From Stentor coeruleus (Eukaryota; Ciliophora; Heterotrichea; Heterotrichida; Stentoridae), in NCBI GenBank assembly GCA_001970955.1, contig MPUH01000148.1, forward strand, positions 1 through 64,000: DNA of 64,000 bases, in the 5' to 3' direction. Position numbers and translations under genes: made by a program. The stretch's first letter is position 1, and every line of letters begins with the position of its first letter. The notes below the pieces were generated by a model. The model was not told the DNA's origin. It did no database searches and saw only the letters and a list, made by a program, of their open reading frames with translations. Shown here one piece after another: positions 50,649 through 61,221 of this stretch.

Positions 50649-50794
50649 TTAGAAAATTAATAGATTGAATAGGTATTGGGGAAATATGTTGATGTGTGGA
50701 TTAATTTGATANAGAAGCTGATAGGGACTAATTAGAAAATTAATAGATTGAATAGGTATTGGGGAAATATGTTGATATGTAGTTTAATTTGATA
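50630..50794. repeat. 82-bp duplication around N (assembly overlap)
   Basis: Positions 50630-50711 recur at 50713-50794 with a few mismatches near the end, around the N at 50712. It includes the last 5 codons of the 14-3-3 gene. Confidence 0.82.
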
Positions 50795-52378
50795 GATTAG
50801 ATTAGTATTGGTTAGTGGATGATTAGTAAAAGAGATGATTTAGATAAAGGAAAATTTGTGTTTTTGGAATTTTTTTAGAGTTTCAGGTTTTTTATTAGGT
50901 TTAGATGTATATATTGGATATAATTTTTTTATAGAGTTTTTTATGGCTTTATATATGCTGATTGAAGATTTTAACAAAATTTATAGGTATTTTAAGATTT
51001 TGTATATATAATGAATTAATATATTAAGTATTTTATCGAATGAGCTTGTAGGGGAAATTATTAAGATATTAATTTGGAATAATAAAATATTTTGTTATAA
51101 GTAGAACTAATATCAAATCATACATAATACTGATTATTTTATCATGAAAACTGTCTTAATGCTATCTATGTTTTATTATAAAAATATTACATCATTTATC
51201 TATTGTAGTAAATAAAATCTATAATCTTTATGCTAATTTCTCAATCCAATCGTATGAGTCACTAAAATTTATATCGCTATTATGAAATGACCCTTGAAAA
51301 ATTGTGTGTTTAATAATGTATTTACATTGATTTTTTTTTCTTTTTTATATGATAGAATTTATTAATAGCACGAAACTAACAAGTAATAATTCATTAATGC
51401 TATTTTCTTTTATGTTATAACATTTAATTTAGATGCTAAGCAAATCCCGCACTAGCTCTTATTAACAATTATTCATATTAGTTCATTTAGAATATCATTT
51501 AAAACTCGTATAATCACAAAAATATTCATTACTTCAGGTTTAATTCAGTATAAATTTGGTTATCTTGCATTTTCTATTAAATTGCCAAAATAACGATTTA
51601 TACATGATATACTACTTATAGAAAAATTAGAAGATTAGGTTATGTTCATCTTATAATGAACTATTTAAGGATTTATTTAGATGGTATTTAGCTTAATTCG
51701 TCTTATATGAATTCTTTGGATTTAGAATGATTACTGATATTCGAGCTGTTCTGATTTGAAATATTAATCCTCTTCAAGATTTCTTCTGGGGTTAAATTTG
51801 TGTATAAATATTGATTTGCATTTAATTTCCTGAAATTTCTAAATATTACTGTTATAGTTCTAGTATTATTTGCTAATATATCAAGTTATCATTAATTTTC
51901 CTTATTTCTAATTTTTAGTGTGCTTTCGATNTCATTAATTTTCCTTATTTCTAATTTTTAGTGTGCTTTCGATATACTGCTTATAAAACCTTATTTTCTT
52001 AACACACTATCAAAAACTAAACAATTATTCATCTACCCAAAATATATCATTACCCAATATGTTTATAATTTTCCTTCATCTAGATAATCAAAATATCCTA
52101 TTTTAATCTTTATCTAAACCATATACAAAACTTTAAAATCCATTTTACATTAAAAATAATCTAACTTCCTAAAATACTCCTTATATTATCCTTTATCCTA
52201 TATACTTATAACCAAATATTCCCTAATTTCTTAATAAATATTTCTAAAGCCACTACCTTTACCATTAAACTAACCAAAAATAAAACTCACATCAAAAAGC
52301 CTCACAATCTTTCAAACCAAAAAAAAATAATCCTATTCCATCATTACCAAACCTAAAATTACAAAATTTTCCCTAAAA
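50649..52378. other. intergenic with C-free then G-free tracts
   Basis: 50761-50940 has 1 C against 41 G (3' of the 14-3-3 gene). From about 51990 to 52378 G is almost absent (5' of the kinesin gene). The middle is neutral AT-rich. Two N-marked overlaps are present. No gene seen. Confidence 0.7.
51889..51973. repeat. 42-bp duplication around N (assembly overlap)
   Basis: Positions 51889-51930 and 51932-51973 are identical around the N at 51931. Confidence 0.85.
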
Positions 52379-54121
52379 ATGAAATCTGAAGCCCCTCCTT
52401 CACAGCATTCATCAGCAAGTTCACATAAAATCCCAAGCCATCCACCTTCAATATCAGGAGCATCATCAATGCTTGAACAAGACGGTGGAGAAAGTGTAAA
52501 AGTTTGTGTAAGAATTCGTCCAATGTCACAAAAAGAGCTCTTAGCCGGGAATACTAACTGTATTGAAGTTCAAAACCCTCAACTTTTACATCTAAAGCAA
52601 AAAAGCAATATACGTCAATATGCTTTTCATCAAATCTTAGAAGAAAATATAGATCAGGCACATGTATTTTCTGAAACAGGTGTTGGATCTTTACTCGAAA
52701 GTAGCCTTGATGGTTATTCATGTACAATTTTTGCATATGGACAAACAGGAAGTGGGAAAACATATACTATGGCAGGGTCTGAGGAGAGATTAGGAAGAGC
52801 TGATTATGTTTCTGATGAAAGTGATGGGATTATACCAAGGTCAATTAGTTATGTATGGCAAAGAATGAACTCAAGAAATGAGAAGTTTTTTGTTAAATCA
52901 GGGTTTTTCGAAATATATAATGAACAAGTTAGAGATTTATTAAATCCAAGCTCTGGGGTAAAACATTGTCGATGGAATCTAAAACAAGGTTTTTTTGTTG
53001 AAGAACTAATGGTTGTAGATTGTTTGAGTATTGACGATATGATTGCTGTATTAAACGAAGGTATGCGTAATCGTAAAAGTGGCAGCCACGAACTTAATGC
53101 TGACAGTTCAAGATCTCATTCTATATTAATGACTTATTTTATTAGTGAAATTACCTCAGAAGAAGGACATTCTATAAAAAGATATGGAAAAAGTTACTTT
53201 ATTGACTTGGCTGGAAGTGAAAGATTAAAAGAAACTCAAAGTTCAGGAGGTATGCTTGTAGAGACAAAAAACATAAACAGGTCGCTTTTTGTGTTAGGGA
53301 AAGTTATATCGTCACTTGGGGATAAAAAAAATAGAGGATTAAAACCTCATGTCCCATATAGGGATTCTAAGCTTACTATGGTGCTTATGGATTCATTAGG
53401 GGGATCAAGTAGGGCTTTAATGATAGCTTGTGTTTCTCCAGCGATATCATATGTTGAAGAAACTGCTAGTACGTTAAATTATGCAACCAGAGCTATGAAT
53501 ATACGAAATAAACCAATTCTCCAAGTAGACTCTCAAGAGCATTTAATCCTTAATCTTCGTCGTGAGGCCCATCTTTTAAAAATGGAAAATGATTATCTTA
53601 AAGAACAACTTAGTAGAGCTACAGGAGGCCTTCCACCACTTATGGTTGATTATGCTAACTCTAAATCTGCAACACCAAAAGAAACAAACATAAATCAATA
53701 TCAAAATGAAGTCAATACTTTAAGAGATGAAAATTTAAAACTTCGTGAAGGAAGAGAAAATGCTGAAAAAAGCTATCATAAACTTATGATTGAAAACCAA
53801 AACTTTTATTTAAAACTAGAAAACCTTGAGTCAACATTTGTTGGAGCAGGATTAAAAGATGAAGGCCGACCTAAAATATCTCAGAATTACACAATAAATA
53901 CTTTGATTAATGAAAATGCAAATTTGAAAAAACGTTTAAATAGTTTACAGCAAGAAAATTCTGAAATTACAGCGAAATATGGGGATAATACATATGTAAA
54001 TCCTGATGATTTTAAGAGTTTACAAAGTATTCATACACAATTGCAATATAAGGTTGAGGAGTTACAGAGAAGGGAAAGAGAATTACTTGATTTGATTTTT
54101 AAAACTAAGAAAAAGGAGTAG
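52379..54121 (+). CDS. kinesin motor protein, KIF12-like
   Basis: A 580-aa protein with an N-terminal motor domain (about 38-385): VKVCVRIRPMSQKELL, P-loop GQTGSGKTYTM, switch I NADSSRSHSI, switch II DLAGSERLKETQ, the L12/alpha-5 region VPYRDSKLTMVLMDSLGG and the closing STLNYATRAMNI. The neck and stalk that follow are coiled coil (LILNLRREAHLLKMENDYLK, then LQQENSEITAKY). The motor should move along microtubules with ATP. The motor/neck sequence looks closest to the KIF12 group, known in cilia and midbody biology, but that assignment is from memory. The first 35 aa is Ser/Pro-rich. The ATG follows CCTAAAA after a G-poor tract; it ends with TAG. Confidence 0.93.
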   Translation: MKSEAPPSQHSSASSHKIPSHPPSISGASSMLEQDGGESVKVCVRIRPMSQKELLAGNTNCIEVQNPQLLHLKQKSNIRQYAFHQILEENIDQAHVFSETGVGSLLESSLDGYSCTIFAYGQTGSGKTYTMAGSEERLGRADYVSDESDGIIPRSISYVWQRMNSRNEKFFVKSGFFEIYNEQVRDLLNPSSGVKHCRWNLKQGFFVEELMVVDCLSIDDMIAVLNEGMRNRKSGSHELNADSSRSHSILMTYFISEITSEEGHSIKRYGKSYFIDLAGSERLKETQSSGGMLVETKNINRSLFVLGKVISSLGDKKNRGLKPHVPYRDSKLTMVLMDSLGGSSRALMIACVSPAISYVEETASTLNYATRAMNIRNKPILQVDSQEHLILNLRREAHLLKMENDYLKEQLSRATGGLPPLMVDYANSKSATPKETNINQYQNEVNTLRDENLKLREGRENAEKSYHKLMIENQNFYLKLENLESTFVGAGLKDEGRPKISQNYTINTLINENANLKKRLNSLQQENSEITAKYGDNTYVNPDDFKSLQSIHTQLQYKVEELQRRERELLDLIFKTKKKE

Positions 54122-54190
54122 TATAGTAAAGAGTATTATTTAGAATTTTATGGTGATAAGGAAAGTGATAGGCTTTCAAGTCATTAAATA

Positions 54191-54508
54191 CTAGTTAATT
54201 AGGTCAACTATTTTCAGGTTTTGGGGAAAACTTACAGCAAAACTGTCTACAATGCTGCCAGATTTGCTGTAAAGCGATAATTTCCTGTCTGATTGTAAAA
54301 GAGTACTCATCATTCCTACAGAATCCGATAAAGATCTTGATCCTGATGATTTGAAAGCTCGCCATTCTTCTATGTCTTTTGCTGGCACTTCACTATCAGA
54401 ACTCAAGGATAAATCTACAAATTCAGCATTTCCTTGCTTTGAGAAGTGGCTTGGGATAACAAATTCTAGCTTTTTCATTTCAACCGTATTGCAAACACAA
54501 CAGCCCAT
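54191..54508 (-). CDS. small N-acylated protein
   Basis: A 105-aa protein beginning MGCCVCNTVEMKK, a strong myristoylation (Gly2) plus palmitoylation (Cys3, Cys4, Cys6) signal; it is therefore probably attached to a membrane. The rest is acidic and Ser-rich (LSLSSDSEVPAKDIEEW, SSGSRSLSDSVG) and likely disordered, with no known domain. It is convergent with the kinesin gene, 70 bp away. The 5' flank (54600-54830) is C-poor on the + strand, as for other minus-strand genes. It ends with TAG. Confidence 0.68.
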   Translation of the reverse strand: MGCCVCNTVEMKKLEFVIPSHFSKQGNAEFVDLSLSSDSEVPAKDIEEWRAFKSSGSRSLSDSVGMMSTLLQSDRKLSLYSKSGSIVDSFAVSFPQNLKIVDLIN

Positions 54509-55551
54509 GATATTATTACCATTACTTTACAAATTAAATGAATTATTCAAGCATAGGTTTTTATTATCATTTGATTATGAATTTTTGTATATTAAGAAAG
54601 GTAGGTTTTTAATAGTTTGATTATAGGGTATTTTGATTTTGGGAAATTGTATGTTGAGAAGTTGTGAATATGATTAAAATATTAGGATTTTGTGAATTTT
54701 TTATGTGAATAGATTTAGGTTTGGGCTAGTTTTTGGATGTTTAAAGTTTTTTTTGTGTGGATGGAGGTTTCTTTTGTGATTGAGGTTGGATGATGCTTTT
54801 ATTGTGAATGAATAGTTTGTGATAAGAGTTACACTGTCATAACATCTAAGTTGTGCTGATATATGATTTGAGTTATATTAAATTTTATACCATAATTAAA
54901 TCATGATTAAATTGAATTGTGTAGTCATGAGATTCAAAATATGATAGTATATAATCAAAAATAATGTATAGTATAATTAATCCATAGCTTTCTGTTTTGT
55001 TTTGTATATACACAAATCAAACATTAATTTAATCACAATGAAACTTCAGAATTTTATAAAATCCTAACAGTGAGTTTAGCTTTTTTTAATACTATATAAT
55101 CACAAGAACACATTTTTCCAACTTAAAAAAAGTACGATATTTCGATAGATAATATTTTACACAAAATATTTTATTCTATTACATATCAACACTTGATTTA
55201 TATAAACCCTTACTCTATTATCATCAAATTATTACCTCTCCACCATTTTAAATTATTTCTCATATTACCTGTTAATTTTGTCATGTTTCAACTTTTTTTT
55301 TTACATAGCCAAGAAAAATTTTTGTTATCCTTTATTAAATTTCGCACACAAAATCTTATTATCAGCATTTAAAAACAAATCAAACTCTAAAAAATCTCTA
55401 AAAAATCATAAAAATTATAAAAATCTTAATATCCAAACTAAAAAAAAAATCCTTATAAACCAAAAAACCTATACATTTTAAACATGCCAATCTTCCCAAA
55501 TCATGAATATTCTCAAATCCATCAAATTGTATTAATACTTATAATTTCCTA
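54509..55551. other. intergenic
   Basis: C-poor on the left (5' of the - gene), neutral in the middle, G-poor from about 55180 to 55550 (5' of the + gene). A 67-codon frame at 55278 is treated as chance in this G-poor tract. Confidence 0.65.
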
Positions 55552-56505
55552 ATGTCAACCTCTGAGCTTCTAGAGCAGCAAATGAGCAAAGCTAAAAACA
55601 AGGGTAAAGGTTTAGAACTAGATCTTGGCAAGCTTAATAAAAAGCAAGATTTTGAAAAGACTCTGTATGAAATATTCCAACAAGCCTTCATAACAAACTG
55701 CCACTTAGATGAAGCAAGTGTAACTGGAGAAGAGCTAGAAACCCTTGAAGAGCTTAGTACAGAAGAAATTTTAGAAAACTTTAAAGACTTAGTCAATGAC
55801 TTGTTGAATTTTAAAAGAGATTATAGATCAACAGACAAAGCTGAGCTTGCCCAAAGATCAGAACAGTTCGAAAATATGCTCCAAAAACTAGAAGCTGAAG
55901 TTAGAAATCATATAAGAATTGAACATCAACTAAAGCTTCATATTGAAAACAATCAAAATAAAATCGAAGAACTAGAGAAATACAAGACCGAAACTGAAGC
56001 TAAAATTATAGAATATGAAGAAAGGTTTAGAGCTGAGAATAATAAATCGGTAAAGCCAGAAAACTCGAAAGACCGGGTGTTGCAAAAGTTTGAAGTTGAA
56101 TGTTCGAAGCTAAAAAATTTACTGGAAGATAAAGTTAAGGAGTGTGAAAAACTTAAAAAAGAACTGGAAAAAAATAAAACACCTAAACAACCTGAGAAAA
56201 ACTCAACGAGTATTGAGTATTTGAAGAAAAGATTAGAGGAAAAAGCTTGGGAGTTGAATAAAATACAACAGATTATGAAAGATAAAACAGAGAAAAACCC
56301 TGGGAAATTTATAGAGAGGAAGAAAAAGAGGAGTATGGATGATGGAAATAGAAATACCCCTTCACCTTTTAGGAATAAAAAAGAAACTGAGACTACTTGG
56401 AGTGAATCAAGACCTTCGACAGCTAAGAAAACACCTTCAAGAAGCCATGTTCGTAGCATTTCAGATCAAACTCGCCCTATCAGCAGTAAAAAAATGATAA
56501 TTTAA
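55552..56505 (+). CDS. coiled-coil protein of unknown function
   Basis: A 317-aa protein. Residues about 1-85 are helical (KKQDFEKTLYEIFQQAF, then LSTEEILENFKDLVNDLLNF). About 95-240 is a long coiled coil rich in Glu/Lys heptads (FENMLQKLEAEVRNHIRIEH, ECSKLKNLLEDKVKECEKLK). The last 60 aa is a basic Ser/Thr/Pro-rich tail (NTPSPFRNKKETETTW, SRPSTAKKTPSRSHVRS), typical of a phosphorylated microtubule- or filament-binding tail. No named family. The start is the first ATG after a stop; it ends with TAA. Confidence 0.8.
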   Translation: MSTSELLEQQMSKAKNKGKGLELDLGKLNKKQDFEKTLYEIFQQAFITNCHLDEASVTGEELETLEELSTEEILENFKDLVNDLLNFKRDYRSTDKAELAQRSEQFENMLQKLEAEVRNHIRIEHQLKLHIENNQNKIEELEKYKTETEAKIIEYEERFRAENNKSVKPENSKDRVLQKFEVECSKLKNLLEDKVKECEKLKKELEKNKTPKQPEKNSTSIEYLKKRLEEKAWELNKIQQIMKDKTEKNPGKFIERKKKRSMDDGNRNTPSPFRNKKETETTWSESRPSTAKKTPSRSHVRSISDQTRPISSKKMII

Positions 56506-57479
56506 GTATATATATTATGATAATCATCAGGATTTCATTTGATTAAATTAAAAAATATTTTCATGTAAAACTTGGTTTTATGTAATCGTATTTTTTTATG
56601 CAATTAGACAATAGATTTTGATATTTTTAAACGTTCTTATAAGGAAAATATTATTCATGAAATAAAATATAGTTTATAGAATATAAGTATTTTGTTTTTT
56701 TAAGATTTTTATAACTATCCATACACTAGATAAACTTCACAAAATGGTATTGCTAATATTGTATTTTTTTCTGCAGATTTTAGATATACTATCATGATTA
56801 TTTCTAAGTAACCATGATAAGTGCCATCCTTGTCATCTTTGAAACATTTCAAGGCTTTTGGGTTATCCAGTTTAGACATCATTAATGCATTTCAGAAAAC
56901 CCAAGTCCTTAAGAGTTAGGTTTAATTATGAGGTTTTCAAACTCTGTTAGGTTCCCTTCACTTAAGCCATTGCAAATGTGGTGCAAGAACATATCACAAC
57001 TCATCATGGCTAACAAATGAATTCTCCCAACATGCCTTCTAAGGGATTTCCAATTTCTAATCAAACATCCTCCACTTTTTCAAACTCTTCAATCACCCCT
57101 TAGCCATTACTTCCCAAAATCCTCTACTAAACCTAATAACTTCATACAAAATCCAAATCTCCACATTACCCATGATACTCCATCATCACCCAAAAAAAAC
57201 CCTTCCAAACCAAAACCATTATTCCTATTATAATCCTATAAAAACCTTCAACAAAACTCCATAACCTCCTTATCCAAGGCTTTTTCAAACAATCACATTA
57301 TTTCCTCATAAATTTTCCCTCTAAAACTTAAACTTTACCCAGCTCATCTTTTTTAAATGCCCGACTAAAATCGACATCCTAATATTCCCAGTTTAAAAAT
57401 ACACAAAATCTTTTAATTATATTCAAACCCTAGCATATCAAGCTAATAAGCTCATATTCTAATTTCCGCTTTATAAAAA
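56506..57479. other. intergenic with a GC-richer island and G-poor promoter tract
   Basis: 57061-57360 has 6 G against 95 C, 5' of the PLU-1/PHD gene. The island at about 56720-57060 is of higher complexity and is listed separately. Confidence 0.65.
56720..57060 (-). other. coding-like island of uncertain nature
   Basis: On the minus strand a 53-codon ATG frame (from about 56879) begins MSKLDNPKALKCFKDDKDG and ends at TAG. A second minus frame to its right reads MMSCDMFLHHICNGLSEGNL before a TAA. On the + strand ATG 56929 also opens a long frame if TGA is read as Trp. It could be a decayed gene, a small gene or an RNA; no homologue is recognised. Confidence 0.25.
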
Positions 57480-60400
57480 ATGAAAGACCGAATCTCTAAA
57501 TTCCGATGCCAGCGATGCGGGGAAGAGCGTTCCCACTACTGTCTGGGTATGTGTAATCGTTGTTACCAAAGGCACCTTAGGGAAAAGAATAAAGATCGGA
57601 AAATTCAATCCTCAGGGCCATACACATATAAACGTAAGAAAAACAACTACCCTTTTTCATCACCTCAATTAGGGGAAAATCATCAAGCTTTATTACCAGA
57701 AACAACTAGGCCTACTATAATCCCATTATATACCCGTGTACACAATTTCAATGATCAAGAGGGTATAGAGCGATTTCTCAAATTCTGCAAACTGATTTTT
57801 AGCGATTATCCGGCTGAAGGGGATATTATTAAAGGGGCCTGTGGCATTGAAGAACGGGCCTTGAATCTGTTAGAAAAATACGGGGATGTGAATAAAGCTA
57901 TGTATGCTGTAAAAAATCCAGTCGCTTTAGCTTTAAACCCTGATCTAATCGACAACTTACCAGCTGAAGACATCGAAAAAGAAGTCAGCCAAGCTTGGAA
58001 AGAGCTTGCAAAAGTGAAAATCGACAACAAAGACGAGTTCCTGGAAAAAATGAAAAACTCAGTCGAAACTGGGATAACCGAACAGGAGCTCCAAACTTTA
58101 CTCCAACTAGCGACAAACATGAAAGTTAAAGTGCCAAAAGAAATCACAAATCAATTAACCGAGTCTGAGAATTTCTCAAAATCCTTAAGAAAAAGACTAG
58201 TAGACAAAAGTTTGAATATTGAAGAACTTCAAGACCTAGTCTCTAAAATCTCAGAATTCAAAGTAAAAACTAGTACCATGCAGCAAATACAAGACCTTCT
58301 ATCAAAAGCTGAAGATTGGATTACCCGATATAAGCGTAATACCCATCCAACCCTTAGACAACTTCAAAATCTAGTAACAGAAGGATCATCTTTACCTTTA
58401 AGTATCCCTGAACTTTTATCATTAAAAGATAAACATAAAAATGCTAAAAAATGGGCTGAAAGTGTCCATTTGTTAATAAAAAGCTGGAAATGTGATAAGG
58501 ATGTTAGAACACCAGTCAGTGAGGTCCAAGCTTTAATTAATGAAGCTAAAGTAGTAGAAATAACTCATCATGATATTTCTACATTAGAAGAAGCTGTGCA
58601 AAAAGTTTTTGAATGGCAAGAAAGGGTTAAAATGACTGAAGAAGACATTTATTGTAATGAGTATATTGTAAAACTTCTAGAAGAAGGGCAGACTTTGCCT
58701 TTGGAAGTAGACTCGCTTGAAGGGATGAAAAACACTTTTAACTGGACGACACGGGCTAAAAAAATACTAGAAAGCAAAAAAATCAACCAGAAACTCTTGG
58801 CCCAATTAGCTAATGAAGGTAAAAATAAAAACATAAACAATATTATGCTAAAAGAAACTCAGAATTTATTAAATAAATCCAAACAATGGAGAGAAAAAGT
58901 AAAAAAAGTCCTCTCAGCTAATAGTGATATAAAAATCGAAACTGTACAAGAATTAGTTTATGAAGGGGAGAATTCTAATATTGATGAAGAAGCTTATTTG
59001 AACCAATTACGTCTAAAACTCAACAAAGTTCTTGAGGTCCAAGAACAATGCAAAGGTCCAAAAGATCCTGGACAGACATCAAATATCAACACAAAAGCTC
59101 TTGACAAAAAACGTAAACCTCAACCTGTAATTTCTGACTTTGACGAAATCAAAACCCAATTAAAATCATCAGAAAACTGGCTTACAGCATCAACAAGTTT
59201 TATAAAAAAATTCCCTAGACCTATTCCTAATATAGAAGAAATACAGATTCTTATAAAACTTATTGATGAATGCCCATCAGGAAATCTAAACTCACAAGAA
59301 CTTATACAACTTGAAAACTTCAATCAAACTCTTGTCAACTGGACTAAAAATGCTGAGTATCTTCTTACTATAGAAGACTTACAAAATACATACGAAGCAT
59401 TAAACAAAGCTCAAGAAATTCCAATAAATCTTGGGCTTTTTGAAAAACTATCAGAAAAAGCTGCATGTATCGAATGGAAACATAAAGTAAATCATGCATT
59501 AAAAGATAATGATGTGAAAAAACTCACACAATTTAAAATCGATTTGCCAAGTATGGTATTAAAAACATCAGATGAGTTTATAAAGCTCACATCGTATTTG
59601 GAGAAGTATGAAAATTGGGCGGATGAGCTTGAAAAAGTGTGTGATGAAGGGAGTGTTGAAAGTTTAGAGGATTTATATAAGGCAAGTCATGATATTGTAG
59701 TCCCATATGAGAAAAAAGTGCTTATAAAAAGGAGTTTGATGAGTATATATTCATGGAAAGAACGGGTTATAAACTTTTTAGAATCAGGCGGGGAGTTAGT
59801 AGAAGGGAAAGCTCTGTTAAAAGAAGGGGAATATGTGTGTTTTGACTGTGAAGAACAAGAACATCTCACTGAGCTGGTAGAAAAACTGAAAAATCTCCGC
59901 AAACGTGCTAGGAGGATACTTAGCAGCTTGCCTAATATTTTCATACATCAACCAATTCAATCAAGAATCTTTAAAAAAAGACACCTTCTTGAAGATTACT
60001 TATTAGAATCAACAGGAGATACTATAAATGATATGATTTCAAGCCTTGAAAATGCTATAGAAACCATTGCCCCTATGCAACCTTTATGTTTCCCAATGTA
60101 TCACCCTATAGAAGGATTATCAATTGTCATAACAACACCAACTTTTCCTAAACCTTTACGAATAAATGATGATAAAAAAAAACGCCCTATTACTTATAAA
60201 CAAATAAATGAAGATGTTAAAAATATAAAACGACCTCCAAAAAGGCCTAAGAATTTTGAAATTCATAGACAAAGTTATTGTATATGTAATAATGAAGTCA
60301 GTTGGAATGATAATATTATGATAAATTGTGATTATTGTGGAGAATGGTATCATCCTTCTTGTATATCAATTGATGCTGAAGATGTTGATAAAATAGAAGA

Positions 60401-61187
60401 GTTTTCTTGTTTTCTTTGTTATGAGAGGATTGGGATTAGGTATGATAGGATTAAAAGGCAGGTTGTGAACTATGGGGATTTTATGAGTCTTGTACAAGAA
60501 TGTAATGGGAAATTTGTATGTGATGAGACTAGGGAGATTTTGAGGATAAGTGAAAAAGTGAGTGAATGGAAAAACAATGCAAAAGAGTTATTGGAACATG
60601 GGCTTATGGTTAAAGAGATTAAGAAAATATATGAAAGTGATTCAGTGCTTATAGAAGAACAACAATATCTCTTTGATGGTAAAATCATGAAAATACTTGT
60701 TGATTATGAAGGATTACCAGTGATAATTGAAGAAAGGGATAATTTATTAAATTTATTACGTAAACGGGATTGGTTACGTGAAGCCTATCAAAGTGTTTAT
60801 AAAAAAAACTCTTATCGAAACATAAAAAAACTTCTTAATGAAAGACTCGCTTTTGATGATGAAGAATTTAAAGAACCTATTATAGAACTTCAAGTAATGC
60901 TTACTGTAATTCAAGAATATAGCCAAGAACTTCAAGAAATCCTGAAAAACACTCCAACTTTGGCTATGTTGAAAAAGTTTTTTGAAAATGAAGAAATTTC
61001 GCATTATAAACTTGACATTTTTGAAAGGAATAAAAGGAAACTTGAGCAATTTGAAAGTTTACTTGAGGAAATAAAAGGAGAATTGAAGATGAAAGATAAG
61101 AAAAAACTAGCTGGACTTGTGGCTAAGGCTGAGAAATTCGGGATTAAGGCTGATGTGCTTAATGAAGCTTCGGAGTATTGCAGTTAG
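57480..61187 (+). CDS. PLU-1/PHD-finger chromatin-type protein
   Basis: A 1,235-aa protein. The N-terminus has one Cys/His motif (FRCQRCGEERSHYCLGMCNR, then CY), like the tandem motif protein at 25280. Residues about 85-160 (FCKLIFSDYPAEGDI, ALNLLEKYGDVNKAMYAV) resemble the end of an ELM2 domain, weakly. From about 190 to 870 come many 35-45-aa helical units with L-x2-L and a closing Trp (DLLSKAEDWITRYK, LLNKSKQWREKVK), the pattern of the PLU-1 domain of KDM5 demethylases. A PHD finger follows at about 930-980: YCICNNEVSW, INCDYCGEWYHPSCI, FSCFLCYE. More helical units close the protein. No JmjN, ARID or JmjC is present, so it is not itself a demethylase. It probably reads histone tails. It ends with TAG. 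Confidence 0.85.
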   Translation: MKDRISKFRCQRCGEERSHYCLGMCNRCYQRHLREKNKDRKIQSSGPYTYKRKKNNYPFSSPQLGENHQALLPETTRPTIIPLYTRVHNFNDQEGIERFLKFCKLIFSDYPAEGDIIKGACGIEERALNLLEKYGDVNKAMYAVKNPVALALNPDLIDNLPAEDIEKEVSQAWKELAKVKIDNKDEFLEKMKNSVETGITEQELQTLLQLATNMKVKVPKEITNQLTESENFSKSLRKRLVDKSLNIEELQDLVSKISEFKVKTSTMQQIQDLLSKAEDWITRYKRNTHPTLRQLQNLVTEGSSLPLSIPELLSLKDKHKNAKKWAESVHLLIKSWKCDKDVRTPVSEVQALINEAKVVEITHHDISTLEEAVQKVFEWQERVKMTEEDIYCNEYIVKLLEEGQTLPLEVDSLEGMKNTFNWTTRAKKILESKKINQKLLAQLANEGKNKNINNIMLKETQNLLNKSKQWREKVKKVLSANSDIKIETVQELVYEGENSNIDEEAYLNQLRLKLNKVLEVQEQCKGPKDPGQTSNINTKALDKKRKPQPVISDFDEIKTQLKSSENWLTASTSFIKKFPRPIPNIEEIQILIKLIDECPSGNLNSQELIQLENFNQTLVNWTKNAEYLLTIEDLQNTYEALNKAQEIPINLGLFEKLSEKAACIEWKHKVNHALKDNDVKKLTQFKIDLPSMVLKTSDEFIKLTSYLEKYENWADELEKVCDEGSVESLEDLYKASHDIVVPYEKKVLIKRSLMSIYSWKERVINFLESGGELVEGKALLKEGEYVCFDCEEQEHLTELVEKLKNLRKRARRILSSLPNIFIHQPIQSRIFKKRHLLEDYLLESTGDTINDMISSLENAIETIAPMQPLCFPMYHPIEGLSIVITTPTFPKPLRINDDKKKRPITYKQINEDVKNIKRPPKRPKNFEIHRQSYCICNNEVSWNDNIMINCDYCGEWYHPSCISIDAEDVDKIEEFSCFLCYERIGIRYDRIKRQVVNYGDFMSLVQECNGKFVCDETREILRISEKVSEWKNNAKELLEHGLMVKEIKKIYESDSVLIEEQQYLFDGKIMKILVDYEGLPVIIEERDNLLNLLRKRDWLREAYQSVYKKNSYRNIKKLLNERLAFDDEEFKEPIIELQVMLTVIQEYSQELQEILKNTPTLAMLKKFFENEEISHYKLDIFERNKRKLEQFESLLEEIKGELKMKDKKKLAGLVAKAEKFGIKADVLNEASEYCS

Positions 61188-61221
61188 ATGATAATTTAAG
61201 TAGAAAATTAGGTTATAAAAT

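Noticed and set aside
55278-55481. 67-codon frame before the coiled-coil gene
   Set aside because: It lies in the G-poor upstream tract, where one strand has few stops by composition alone; Lys/Asn/Ser low complexity.
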